64,000 nucleotides of DNA from Cedecea neteri (GTDB taxonomy: Bacteria > Pseudomonadota > Gammaproteobacteria > Enterobacterales > Enterobacteriaceae): the NCBI RefSeq assembly GCF_000758325.1, contig NZ_CP009459.1, positions 2,604,001-2,668,000 on the forward strand. Direction: 5' to 3'. The notes under the pieces were generated by a model that did not search any database, was not told the origin of the DNA, and saw nothing but the letters and a program-made list of their open reading frames with translations. Shown piece after piece: positions 55,690 through 63,949 of this stretch. Position numbers and translations under genes: made by a program. The stretch's first letter is position 1, and every line of letters starts with the position of its first letter.

Positions 55690-56034
55690 ATGTCCGGAAA
55701 ACGTATCCAGCGCGAAAAGCAAACCATCGCTAAAATGCTCGCTTTGTACGAGCGCAAAAACCCTGCTGCCAATCCCGATCCAGACCACTACTCACGGCTA
55801 TATGACTACGCTGCCAAAAGGCTGGATCGCTGTGCTTTTGGCGAAGAAAAACCTGCCTGCAAGCAATGCCCCATCCACTGCTATCAGCCCGCAAAACGTG
55901 AAGAAATGAAGCAGGTGATGCGCTGGAGTGGTCCCCGAATGCTCTTTCATCATCCGATTCTGACTGTGCTTCATTTGATGGACGATCGCCGTCCGGTTCC
56001 GCCGCTGCCGGAGAAATATCAGCGTAAGAAATAG
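55690..56034 (+). CDS. ygbA: YgbA, nitric-oxide-induced protein
   Basis: 114-residue protein of the 'nitrous oxide-stimulated promoter' family, starting at MSGKRIQREKQTIAKMLALYERKNP. Four cysteines in RCAFGEEKPACKQCPIHCYQP suggest metal or Fe-S binding. KQVMRWSGPRMLFHHPILTVLHLMDDRRPVPPLPEKY is the conserved tail. The start is chosen by family similarity; the frame runs upstream across the NsrR operator. Biochemical function unknown, regulated by NsrR in relatives. Confidence 0.9.
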   Translation: MSGKRIQREKQTIAKMLALYERKNPAANPDPDHYSRLYDYAAKRLDRCAFGEEKPACKQCPIHCYQPAKREEMKQVMRWSGPRMLFHHPILTVLHLMDDRRPVPPLPEKYQRKK

Positions 56035-56116
56035 TGACGGAGTCAGTCATGCCGGTTTCATCTTAAACGTGTATAAACGCTGACAATAACGCGGCGTTAT
56101 GCCAGGAGGGTAGGCG

Positions 56117-56575
56117 ATGGGATACGTGGAAGAAATGAGGGCGCTGGTAGGCCACCGGCTTTTATTACTGGCCGGGGCGAATGTCATTATCACTGATGAT
56201 CAGCAGCGCATTCTGCTGCAACTGAGGCGCGATGGCGGCTGGGGATTGCCCGGCGGTTTGCTTGAGCCCGGTGAAAGTTTTGAAGAAACGGCGATTCGTG
56301 AAGTGAAAGAAGAGACGAATCTTGATGTTCACGACCTGACTTTACTCGGCACTTTTTCGGGCTCGGACTATACGTTTACGCTCGAGAATAAAGACAGGAT
56401 TAACGTCATTACTTCACTTTTCAAAGTGACAAGCTGGTCAGGCAGTATGATTAATGATCCTACAGAAGGTCTGGCGCTCACCTTCTTTGCTGAGAGCGAG
56501 ATCCCGGCAGAAACAAAGGATGAATACAGGGGCTATATAAACCATTACCTGGCGCAAAGAGTTGCTAAAAAGTAA
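56117..56575 (+). CDS. Nudix hydrolase
   Basis: 152-residue Nudix protein. The catalytic box GGLLEPGESFEETAIREVKEETNL fits GX5EX7REUXEEXGU, with Asn in place of the last Gly. Ribosome site AGGAGGGTAGGCG. Hydrolyses a nucleoside diphosphate linked to some group; substrate cannot be inferred. Ends 32 bp before the tRNA-derived repeat array. Confidence 0.88.
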   Translation: MGYVEEMRALVGHRLLLLAGANVIITDDQQRILLQLRRDGGWGLPGGLLEPGESFEETAIREVKEETNLDVHDLTLLGTFSGSDYTFTLENKDRINVITSLFKVTSWSGSMINDPTEGLALTFFAESEIPAETKDEYRGYINHYLAQRVAKK

Positions 56576-56606
56576 TCGCAGGCTGTATTCGAACCCGTCC
56601 CTCATG

Positions 56607-56970
56607 GTGCAACATGCGAAAAAAAAGCCCGCATTTGCATGCGAGCTCTTCTTCAAATATGGCGGTGAGGGAGGGATATCACTCGTGCCATCCGTGGCGT
56701 TCGCCCTGCGGGTTGCCGGAGGCAATGCAAAACGGCTGTCCTGCCGTTTTGGCGAACCCTGTCGAGGGTTCTCATCCACTCCCTCGCCGTGCAACATGCG
56801 AAAAAAAAGCCCGCATTTTCATGCGAGCTCTTCTTCAAATATGGCGGTGAGGGAGGGATATTACTCGCGCCGTCCGTGGCGCTCGCCCTGCGGGTTGCCG
56901 GAGGCAATGCAAAACGGCTGTCCTGCCGTTTTGGCGAACCCTATCGAGGGTTCTCATCCACTCCCTCGCC
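56607..56970 (-). repeat. Two 182-bp tandem repeats derived from the tRNA-Ser 3' region
   Basis: Units 56607-56788 and 56789-56970 are nearly identical, and a third partial unit (56971-57041) runs into the tRNA gene itself. Each unit contains, in minus-strand order, the last 18 nt of tRNA-Ser(GGA) (56660-56677, 56842-56859), then the tRNA terminator hairpin with its T run. The rest of the unit includes a hairpin-forming stretch (AAAACGGC...GCCGTTTT). The array resembles the 178-bp repeats after E. coli tyrT. The plus-strand reading frame across it is unlikely to be coding because 182 is not a multiple of three. Confidence 0.93.
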
Positions 56971-56982
56971 GTGCAACATGCG

Positions 56983-57011
56983 AAAAAAAAGCCCGCATTT
57001 GCATGCGAGCT
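56983..57011 (-). terminator. tRNA-Ser(GGA) terminator
   Basis: Minus strand: AGCTCGCAT, GCAA loop, ATGCGGGCT and an eight-base T run, 12 nt after the CCA end. The same hairpin recurs in each 182-bp unit. Confidence 0.9.
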
Positions 57012-57023
57012 CTTCTTCAAATA

Positions 57024-57111
57024 TGGCGGTGAGGGAGGGATTCGAACCCTCGATACGTTGCCGTATACACACTTTCCAGGCGTGCTCCTTCAGCCACTCG
57101 GACACCTCACC
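57024..57111 (-). tRNA. tRNA-Ser(GGA)
   Basis: 88-nt serine tRNA with encoded CCA: GGTGAGG acceptor strand pairing with CCTCACC, anticodon loop CTGGAAA with anticodon GGA, long variable arm and GGTTCGAATCCC T-arm. Almost identical to E. coli serW/serX. Confidence 0.97.
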
Positions 57112-57152
57112 ATATTGTTTTGCTGCACACCTTAGGTGGGCAACGGGGCGCT

Positions 57153-57181
57153 ACTATAGGGAGTCAGCCCTCTTCGGTCAA
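57153..57181 (-). promoter_or_regulatory. tRNA-Ser(GGA) promoter
   Basis: -35 TTGACC (57176-57181), 17-bp spacer, -10 TATAGT (57153-57158), then a GC-rich discriminator (AGCGCCCC) typical of stringently controlled stable-RNA promoters. Confidence 0.88.
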
Positions 57182-57252
57182 GCCTAATTTATGGATTATG
57201 CCGCGTTCGGTTAAGGTATGAGCGGTTGGGGTGGTTTTAAGGCAAATTAGTC

Positions 57253-57291
57253 GAAAAAATCTCCCGCCCGGTAAATCCCTGTGGGCGGGAG
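57253..57291 (-). terminator. Efflux operon terminator
   Basis: Minus strand CTCCCGCCC and GGGCGGGAG around a 13-base loop, followed by ATTTTTT, 16 bases after the OMF stop. Confidence 0.9.
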
Positions 57292-57307
57292 AGGGTTAAT
57301 CATCGCG

Positions 57308-58672
57308 CTAGCTGGCATTGCCTCCCAGCGATTGCCAGAGCGTAATGCGGTTCTCGAGCTCCGTTTGCTGCAGCGAAATAAGCGACTGGCGTGCGCTCCA
57401 CAGCGTGCGCTGCGCCGTTAAGGCCGTCAGATAATCGCCGATGCCTGCCTGGTAGCGTTTCATCGCCAGATCAAAGGTTTGCTGCTCGGCTGCCACATAC
57501 TGACGCTGGGCATCCAGCTCTTCGTTTAGCGTTGAGCGACGGGCTAAAGCATCCGAAACGTCTTTAAACGCGCTCTGAATGGTTTTTTCGTAACTCGCAA
57601 TCAATCTCTTCTTCTCTGCTTCGGCATAGCGCAGCTGCGACAGATTGCTGCCGCCGGTAAACAGCGGCAGTGAGATCGACGGTGAAAATGACCAGACCTG
57701 CATCCCGTGGTTAAACAGCGAGGAGAGTGAGTCGCTACCCACTCCTGCACTGGCGGTGAGTGAGATTGAGGGGAAGAAGCTGGCCCTGGCGGCACCGATG
57801 TTGGCGTAGGCGACCTTCAGATTGTGCTCGGCTTCCTGAATATCAGGCCGTGTAAGCAGCACGGAGGACGAAACTCCCGCGGGCACTAACGTGATGGTGT
57901 TGTCATTCAGGCTTTCCAGCGTCCCGGGCAGTAATGACTGTGGCACGCTGCTGCCCGCCAGCAGATTGATGGCGTTTTTGTCCTGCATGACCAGCGTTTG
58001 ATAATTGGCCACGCTGGCTCGCGCCTGTTGATAAACGCTGAGGGCCGATGACACGTCCGTTGCAGCCGCGGTACCAATCTGCTGCTGTTTTTGCACTATC
58101 TTCAGCGAGGCTTCCGCACTGGACATTGTTTGCTGTGCCAGCTCAAGACAGCTGTTATCGGCTGCTAATGTGATCCACGCTGTCGTTAGCTCGGCCACCA
58201 GCGTCAGGCGAGTATTTTGGGCGGTAAATTCGCTGGCAAGCCAGGTTTCTCTGGCCGCGCGGGAAAGGCTTTGGTTACGGCCAAACAAATCAAGCTCAAA
58301 GCTGGTCACCGCGCCGTCGGCCTGGGCGCTGGAGGTCAGCCCGCTTTCTGTGGTGCGGCTGCGAGTGGAGCTTAACTCCGCGTTGAGTGTTGGAAACAGT
58401 GAAGCACGCTGCACGCCGTACTGGGCTCTGGCGGCTTCAATATCGGCAATTGCTTTTTGTACATCACGATTGCTGCTCAGCCCAATGCTAACCACCTGTT
58501 GCAGGCGGGCATCTTTAACCACTTGCTGCCAGTGGCCTACGACCGCGCGAGACTCACCCTGCGTACCCGGCAGTGTAGCGGGAATAGGTGCCGCAGGGCG
58601 TTCATAATCAGGATCCAGCGAAACGCAGCCGGCGCTGAACAGCGTCAGCAGGATAACGGAGAGACGAATCAT
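57308..58672 (-). CDS. RND efflux outer-membrane lipoprotein (OprM/NodT family)
   Basis: TolC-like outer-membrane channel of a tripartite pump, 454 residues with lipoprotein signal ending LFSAGC. Two outer-membrane efflux repeats are visible (about 55-245 and 265-450) with FELDLFGRNQSLSRAARETWLASE and RASFFPSISLTASAGVGSDSLSSLF. Three bases after the pump gene, last in the operon. Because the operon encodes its own channel, this pump need not rely on TolC, unlike AcrAB. Confidence 0.93.
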   Translation of the reverse strand: MIRLSVILLTLFSAGCVSLDPDYERPAAPIPATLPGTQGESRAVVGHWQQVVKDARLQQVVSIGLSSNRDVQKAIADIEAARAQYGVQRASLFPTLNAELSSTRSRTTESGLTSSAQADGAVTSFELDLFGRNQSLSRAARETWLASEFTAQNTRLTLVAELTTAWITLAADNSCLELAQQTMSSAEASLKIVQKQQQIGTAAATDVSSALSVYQQARASVANYQTLVMQDKNAINLLAGSSVPQSLLPGTLESLNDNTITLVPAGVSSSVLLTRPDIQEAEHNLKVAYANIGAARASFFPSISLTASAGVGSDSLSSLFNHGMQVWSFSPSISLPLFTGGSNLSQLRYAEAEKKRLIASYEKTIQSAFKDVSDALARRSTLNEELDAQRQYVAAEQQTFDLAMKRYQAGIGDYLTALTAQRTLWSARQSLISLQQTELENRITLWQSLGGNAS

Positions 58673-58675
58673 GGT

Positions 58676-61600
58676 TTACCCCTTCGCACGACGTTGACCG
58701 GCGAACAGGCGTTTCACCAGGACAAAGAAGAGAGGAACAAAGAAAATTGCGAGCAGGGTAGCGGTCAGCGTGCCGCCCACAATCCCTGTCCCGATGGCGA
58801 TACGACTGTTTGCGCCCGCCCCGGTGGCAACGGCCAGCGGCGTGACCCCGGCGACAAACGCCAGAGACGTCATGATGATGGGGCGCAGGCGCGTTTGCGC
58901 CGCATGCAGGGCGGCATGACTTAGCGAATAACCTTTATTTACGGCCGCCTCGGCGTATTCCACAATCAAAATGGCGTTTTTAGACGACAAGCCAATGGTG
59001 GTCAGCAGCGCGACCTGGAAGTAAATATCGTTACTTAAGTCGCGCATCCACGCGGCAAGCGCGGCGCCAAGCAGCCCCAAAGGAATAACCAGAATCACCG
59101 ACAGCGGCACGGACCAGCTTTCATAGAGAGCGGCCGGGCACAAGAACACGACGAGAATAGAAACCGCATACAGGCTGAGCGCCTGGCCACTGGCCAGTTT
59201 TTCCTGCAGGGAAAGCCCGCTCCATGCCCAGCTGGTGCCTGCTGGCAGGCTATTTGCCAGCGTTTCCATTTTTTCCATTGCCGCACCGGAACTGTATCCG
59301 GCGGCATTTTCTCCCTGAATTTCGAAGGCAACCGAGCCGTTGTAGCGCACCAGGTTTTCCGGACCATATTGCCAGCGGGTGGTGGCGAATGCGGAGAAAG
59401 GCGTCATGCTTTGGTTTTCGCTGCGTACAAACCATTTTCCGAGGTCGGCGGGGGCTGCCCGGGAGTCGCTTTCTCCCTGGATGTAGACCTTTTTGACGCG
59501 CCCCCGGTCGATAAAGTCATTCACATAAGTCCCGCCCCAGGCGCTGGAAAGCGTGGCGGAAACCTCGCTCAGCGAAAGCCCTAACGAAACGGCTTTATTA
59601 CTGTCGATATCCACCTGGAGCTGCGGCATCTGCGGCAGATCGTTGGCGCGCACGGCCTGCAGGCCCGGGTCCTGATTCGCTTTGGCAATCAGCTGGTTAC
59701 GCAGGGAAAATAGCGTGTCACGGTCGGTTCCACCATTGGCAAGCAGCTCAAAGGTAAAACCGTTGCTTCTGCCGAGCCCGTCGACGGACGGCGGGATCAT
59801 CGCAAATACCGAGGCATCCCTAAGCGTGTTGAGTCCTTTCATGGCTCGCAGGGCGATAGCCTGGGCCGTATTCTCTTCGCCTTCACGCTCGGACCAGTTT
59901 TTTAGCGACACAAAAGCCATGCCGGTGTTTTGCCCGTTGCCGCTGAAGCTAAAGCCATCGACGGTAAAAATCACGTTGGTGTTGGCCTTTTCTTTGGTCA
60001 GGAACCAGTCGGTGACGGTGCGGTTGATTTCCGCCGTGCGTACGGCCGTCGCGCCCGGCGGCAAGGTCCACTGCACCATGATCTGACCCTGATCCTCGAC
60101 GGGCAGGAAGCTCCCCGGCAGTTTCCACATCACCAGACCCATCGCGCCGCAGATGGCAACGTAAGCCAGCATGACGGTGGCGTAATGACGCAGAGTGTCT
60201 ATTACGCGGCGCTTATAGCCACGCTCGGTGGTGCGGTACAGGCGGTTAAACCCGGCGAAAAATCCGCGTTTATGGGATGTGGTATGCTGCAGAACGCTGC
60301 CACAAAGCGCCGGCGTTAGCGTCAGGGCAACCACCACCGACAGGACCATGGCGGAAATAATGGTGACTGAGAACTGGCGGTAAATGACCCCCGTTGAGCC
60401 GCCAAAAAACGCCATCGGCAGAAAGACCGCGGACAACACTAAGGCGATGGCTATCAGGGCACCGGCGATTTCCCCCATGGATTTTTCTGTAGCCTCGCGC
60501 GCCGGAAGCCCTTCGTCGCGCATGATACGTTCCACGTTTTCCACCACGACAATGGCGTCGTCGACCAGCAGACCGATGGCCAGTACCATGGCAAACAGCG
60601 TCAGCGTGTTAATGGAATAGCCGAACAGGGCCAGCACGCCAAAAGTCCCTAGCAGCACGACTGGTACCGCCAGCGCGGGAATCAGCGTGGCGCGGACGTT
60701 CTGCAAGAAGAGATACATCACGAAGACCACCAGCAGAATGGCTTCAATCAGCGTCTGGACGACATCCTCTATAGAGATTTTGATGAATTCGGTGCTGTCT
60801 TTGGGGAAGGCGATTCTGTAGCCCTCCGGCATGCTGCGCTCGAACTCGGCGATTTTCTCTTTCACTCGCGTGGTGGTGTCCAGCGCGTTAGCACCCGGTG
60901 CAAGCATCACGGCAATCCCTGCTGCCGGATGACCATTCAGTTTGGCGATGGAGGTGTAATCCTCGCTGCCCATTTCAACCCTGGCTACATCGGCAATACG
61001 AATAGTTGCCCCGTTAGCCTGGCTCTTCACGATGATATTCTGGAACTGCTCCACGGTTTGTAGTCGCGACTGGGCGCGAACCGTCGCGGTCAGCTGCTGA
61101 GCATCTGAGGCGGGAAGGGCGCCAATTTTACCGGCGGAAACCTGAATGTTCTGCGCTTCTATCGCCGTTTGAATATCCGAAGGCATCAGCGCGTAAGAAG
61201 CCAGTTTGGCCGGATCCATCCAGATACGCATCGCATATTCTGCGCCGAACACCTGCAAGCTGCCGACGCCGGTCAGGCGGGCCATCGGATCCTGAACGTT
61301 GCTGACCAGCCAGTCGGCGATATCCGAACTGTTGGCTTTATCCTGCTCGTCGTAGACGCCCATGATCATCAGAAAGCTGCTTTGGGACTTCACCACAGTC
61401 ACGCCGGACTGCTGCACTTCGCTCGGCAGGCGGGACTCGGCCTGCTGAACTTTGTTTTGTACCTGAACCTGTGCAGTATCGGGATCTGTACCTTGCTCAA
61501 AGGTGACGGTAATGCTGACGGAGCCGTCTGAGCTGCTGGTGGAGCTGAAATAGAGCAGGTTATCCAGCCCGGTCAACTGCTGCTCAATGACCTGAGTCAC

Positions 61601-61783
61601 GCTATTTTCCAGCGTTTCGGCCGAAGCGCCGGTGTAGGTGGCTGAGATTTTTATGGCGGGAGGCGCCACATCGGGATACTGGGCGACGGGCAGGGTGCGA
61701 ATCGCGAGCACCCCGGCCAGCATAATAAGAATCGCAATGACCCAGGCAAAAACCGGGCGACGAACGAAGAAGGTGGAGAACAT
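58676..61783 (-). CDS. RND multidrug efflux pump (HAE1 family)
   Basis: 1035-residue inner-membrane proton/drug antiporter of the AcrB/MexB type. The N terminus MFSTFFVRRPVFAWVIAILIMLAGVLAIRTLPVAQYPDVAPP is typical. TM4 carries the proton-relay aspartates in GLLVDDAIVVVENVER. Two large periplasmic porter domains sit between TM1-2 and TM7-8. Exact subfamily and drug range are not readable; it is not AcrB itself. Start codon overlaps the MFP stop (TGATG). Confidence 0.94.
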   Translation of the reverse strand: MFSTFFVRRPVFAWVIAILIMLAGVLAIRTLPVAQYPDVAPPAIKISATYTGASAETLENSVTQVIEQQLTGLDNLLYFSSTSSSDGSVSITVTFEQGTDPDTAQVQVQNKVQQAESRLPSEVQQSGVTVVKSQSSFLMIMGVYDEQDKANSSDIADWLVSNVQDPMARLTGVGSLQVFGAEYAMRIWMDPAKLASYALMPSDIQTAIEAQNIQVSAGKIGALPASDAQQLTATVRAQSRLQTVEQFQNIIVKSQANGATIRIADVARVEMGSEDYTSIAKLNGHPAAGIAVMLAPGANALDTTTRVKEKIAEFERSMPEGYRIAFPKDSTEFIKISIEDVVQTLIEAILLVVFVMYLFLQNVRATLIPALAVPVVLLGTFGVLALFGYSINTLTLFAMVLAIGLLVDDAIVVVENVERIMRDEGLPAREATEKSMGEIAGALIAIALVLSAVFLPMAFFGGSTGVIYRQFSVTIISAMVLSVVVALTLTPALCGSVLQHTTSHKRGFFAGFNRLYRTTERGYKRRVIDTLRHYATVMLAYVAICGAMGLVMWKLPGSFLPVEDQGQIMVQWTLPPGATAVRTAEINRTVTDWFLTKEKANTNVIFTVDGFSFSGNGQNTGMAFVSLKNWSEREGEENTAQAIALRAMKGLNTLRDASVFAMIPPSVDGLGRSNGFTFELLANGGTDRDTLFSLRNQLIAKANQDPGLQAVRANDLPQMPQLQVDIDSNKAVSLGLSLSEVSATLSSAWGGTYVNDFIDRGRVKKVYIQGESDSRAAPADLGKWFVRSENQSMTPFSAFATTRWQYGPENLVRYNGSVAFEIQGENAAGYSSGAAMEKMETLANSLPAGTSWAWSGLSLQEKLASGQALSLYAVSILVVFLCPAALYESWSVPLSVILVIPLGLLGAALAAWMRDLSNDIYFQVALLTTIGLSSKNAILIVEYAEAAVNKGYSLSHAALHAAQTRLRPIIMTSLAFVAGVTPLAVATGAGANSRIAIGTGIVGGTLTATLLAIFFVPLFFVLVKRLFAGQRRAKG

Positions 61784-62904
61784 CAGGCTTTACCTCCGTC
61801 CTGGGTTATTTCCACGGGGGTAACCTGCTGCCCGGCGCTGATTTTCCCGGTGCCTTCAACGATCAGGCGGTCGCCGGTATTCAGGCCGCTGAGCACCAGC
61901 CATTTATCGCCATAGGTAGCGCCGGTTTCTAGCATCCGCTGCTCAACTTTGTTTTCAGCATTAACAATCAGCGCGGTGGCATTGCCTTTCGCATCGCGGG
62001 TAATGCCCTGCTGCGGGGCAAGAATGGCATCATTCATGATGCCTTCATCAACCCGGGCGCGAACAAACATGCCGGGCAGTAGCTGTTGCTGAGGGTTGGC
62101 GAAAACGGCCCGCAGGGTAACAGAACCGGTTGATTCGTCGACGGCCACCTCCGTTAGCGCGAGGCGTCCTTTTTGCGCATAGGTGCTGCCATCCTCCAGG
62201 AGCAAAGAGACGCTTAGCGTATCGGCGTTTGTCGCTAGTGTTTGCTTGCGCAGGCGCAGTAAATCTACGCTGGAGCGGGTGAGATCCACATAAATCGTGC
62301 CTAACCCGCGAACGGTGGCCAGGGCACTTTCCTGCTCAGCCGAAACCAGTGCCCCCGGCGTAACGGAAGATATCCCTATTCGCCCGGCGATAGGTGAAGT
62401 GACGGTTGTCCAGTTGAGGTTGATGCGCGCACTTTCCAGCGTGGCTTTTTTCGAGTCCACGCTGGCTTTGTCCTGATTGCAGGTGGACTGCGCATCGTCG
62501 GCATCCTGCCGGGAGACACCGTTTTCTTTCACTAATTGCCCATAGCGGAGGGCTTTCTGGCAATCGGCAACGACCAGCGCCTGCGCCTGTTTTAGTGACG
62601 CGGCGGCTTCGTTGTAAGTGGCCTGGAAGCTGGCAGGATCAATCTGGTAAAGCGGCTGGCCAGCTTTAACGTTATCCCCTTCATTAAACAGCCGCTTCTG
62701 GATAATACCGGTGACCTGAGGGCGAACTTCTGCACTCATTGCGGCCGCGGTTCGTCCGGTAAGCTCGCTAATAACAGAAACAGGCTGGCTGGCTAATGTC
62801 GTGATCCCCACTTCCGGGAAGGGAAGTGCCGGTGCCGATATATCTTCATTATTACATCCGCTCAGTAGAAATAATGTGACTACAGATGTTTGAATATATT
62901 TCAT
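61783..62904 (-). CDS. RND efflux membrane fusion protein
   Basis: 373-residue periplasmic adaptor with lipoprotein signal (FLLSGC). Barrel-sandwich and hairpin region: GRTAAAMSAEVRPQVTGIIQKRLFNEGDNVKAGQPLYQIDPASFQA, then ESARINLNWTTVTSPIAGRIGISSVTPGALVS and AVDESTGSVTLRAVFANPQQQLLPGMFVRARVDEG, all close to AcrA/AcrE. Two unusual cysteines in the hairpin (VADCQKAL, STCNQDK) might form a disulfide. First structural gene, 136 bp downstream of the TetR gene. Confidence 0.93.
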   Translation of the reverse strand: MKYIQTSVVTLFLLSGCNNEDISAPALPFPEVGITTLASQPVSVISELTGRTAAAMSAEVRPQVTGIIQKRLFNEGDNVKAGQPLYQIDPASFQATYNEAAASLKQAQALVVADCQKALRYGQLVKENGVSRQDADDAQSTCNQDKASVDSKKATLESARINLNWTTVTSPIAGRIGISSVTPGALVSAEQESALATVRGLGTIYVDLTRSSVDLLRLRKQTLATNADTLSVSLLLEDGSTYAQKGRLALTEVAVDESTGSVTLRAVFANPQQQLLPGMFVRARVDEGIMNDAILAPQQGITRDAKGNATALIVNAENKVEQRMLETGATYGDKWLVLSGLNTGDRLIVEGTGKISAGQQVTPVEITQDGGKA

Positions 62905-62975
62905 CTCTTTTCTCAGGGTGAAGGATGTCCGCCTCGCTATTGCGCAAGGAATAAAGTTTCAGGCACTCGTCTCTC

Positions 62976-62989
62976 TCCGAATATTCGGA
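62976..62989. promoter_or_regulatory. Palindrome before the efflux operon, candidate TetR operator
   Basis: TCCGAATATTCGGA is a perfect 14-bp palindrome, 72 bp upstream of the MFP start in the gap after the TetR gene. Confidence 0.55.
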
Positions 62990-63040
62990 AAGAATAAAAG
63001 TAGGGGAGGTGTTATTCCCCTGGTGTTGGTTTAAATAAAA

Positions 63041-63610
63041 CTAGTTAATGCCAATCAGCATATTAATGATTTCGCGATACACTTTTTCCATGGCCTGGGG
63101 TTCTACTTTCTGTGACGTCAGGCGGCGATAAATTGTGCCCTCCATCATCACAGCCGTGACTTCGACGGAGCAACGCACGCGCTCTTCGGTTAAATGAGGG
63201 TGATCTTTTTTAAGGTGTAAACAAGCGGTTTTGAAAATACGTTCATCAGCCTCGGCAAGCCAGGCGGCCACCTGCGGGTTACGCGTGGCTTCGGCTGAGA
63301 TTTCCAGCATTAACGTGTCATCTTCTTCGTTGAGGCTAATTCGGCTGGCGAGAAGATTAGGAATAATATCCGTCGGGCTTTTATCCGACATGTCGGCAAT
63401 ACGTTTATCTATGATGCGATGAATAATGGCTTCAATGATGGCATCTTTATTACTGAAGTAGCGATAAATTTGCCCGACGCTTAGCTGTGCCTCGGTGGCA
63501 ATTTGCGACATGCTTGCGGCATGAAAACCATTGCTGGTAAAGCAGCGTCTGGCCGCGGCAATAATGTCGTTTTGGCGGGCTTTGTGCCGGGCTTCTAGTT
63601 TGCTACTCAT
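63041..63610 (-). CDS. TetR-family regulator of the efflux operon
   Basis: 189-residue TetR/AcrR repressor. The helix-turn-helix is QNDIIAAARRCFTSNGFHAASMSQIATEAQLSVGQIYRYFSNKDAIIEAII; the rest is the helical ligand domain. Same strand as and upstream of the MFP-RND-OMF genes, so it is the likely local repressor of the pump. Ligand unknown. Confidence 0.9.
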   Translation of the reverse strand: MSSKLEARHKARQNDIIAAARRCFTSNGFHAASMSQIATEAQLSVGQIYRYFSNKDAIIEAIIHRIIDKRIADMSDKSPTDIIPNLLASRISLNEEDDTLMLEISAEATRNPQVAAWLAEADERIFKTACLHLKKDHPHLTEERVRCSVEVTAVMMEGTIYRRLTSQKVEPQAMEKVYREIINMLIGIN

Positions 63611-63634
63611 CGCTCACTCCGTATTTTTAGTTTT

Positions 63635-63652
63635 TGAGAATGATCATTCTCA
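63635..63652. promoter_or_regulatory. Perfect palindrome upstream of the TetR gene
   Basis: TGAGAATGATCATTCTCA, 18-bp perfect palindrome 25 bp before the TetR start. It fits an autoregulatory operator but also resembles a Fur box (13 of 19 positions). Confidence 0.6.
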
Positions 63653-63857
63653 TTTGTTGCTAATTATACGTCGCAATAGGATGTTGGAAAGATTTTTTTT
63701 GATTTGTTTATAACTGACTGTTTTTAATTGAGGTAATTTTTGTGCCGTGGTGAGAAGGACGGAATTAAAGACTTTTAACCTTTAACTTAATAAGGTTTAT
63801 TAACGAGGTTAAATGAAAATAGGCTTATTAATATTGTGTGAATTGTGAAGGGTAAAA
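63653..63857. other. AT-rich gap, nothing supported
   Basis: This stretch beyond the TetR promoter is rich in A and T, contains no open frame of note and no clear promoter or terminator. Confidence 0.5.
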
Positions 63858-63949
63858 TGGCGGTGAGGGAGGGATATTACTCGCGCCGTCCGTGGCGCTC
63901 GCCCTGCGGGTTGCCGGAGGCAATGCAAAACGGCTGTCCTGCCGTTTTG
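63858..63949 (-). repeat. Dispersed 92-bp copy of the tRNA-Ser repeat
   Basis: Identical over 92 bases to 56842-56933 in the tandem array, in the same orientation, beginning exactly with the 18-nt tRNA 3' end and ending after GCCGTTTTG. The terminator half of the unit is missing. It lies 6.8 kb from the tRNA on its 5' side, so tRNA and efflux operon are bracketed by direct repeats. The last 51 bases of the window hold no gene I can support. Confidence 0.92.

Noticed and set aside
56033-56045. Possible matS site (GTGACGGAGTCAG)
   Set aside because: Two mismatches to GTGACRNYGTCAC, including a fixed base of the right arm; too weak to call.
56562-57032. Long plus-strand frame (156 codons) and similar frames across the 182-bp repeats
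   Set aside because: The repeat period is not a multiple of three, the sequence is explained by tRNA 3' ends and terminators, and the frame runs into the antisense of a tRNA gene.
57024-57041. Integrase attachment site at the tRNA-Ser 3' end
   Set aside because: The repeated 18-mer looks like att core sequence, but no integrase or prophage gene is present, copies lie in a tandem array, and the distant copy is on the wrong side of the tRNA for a classic island.
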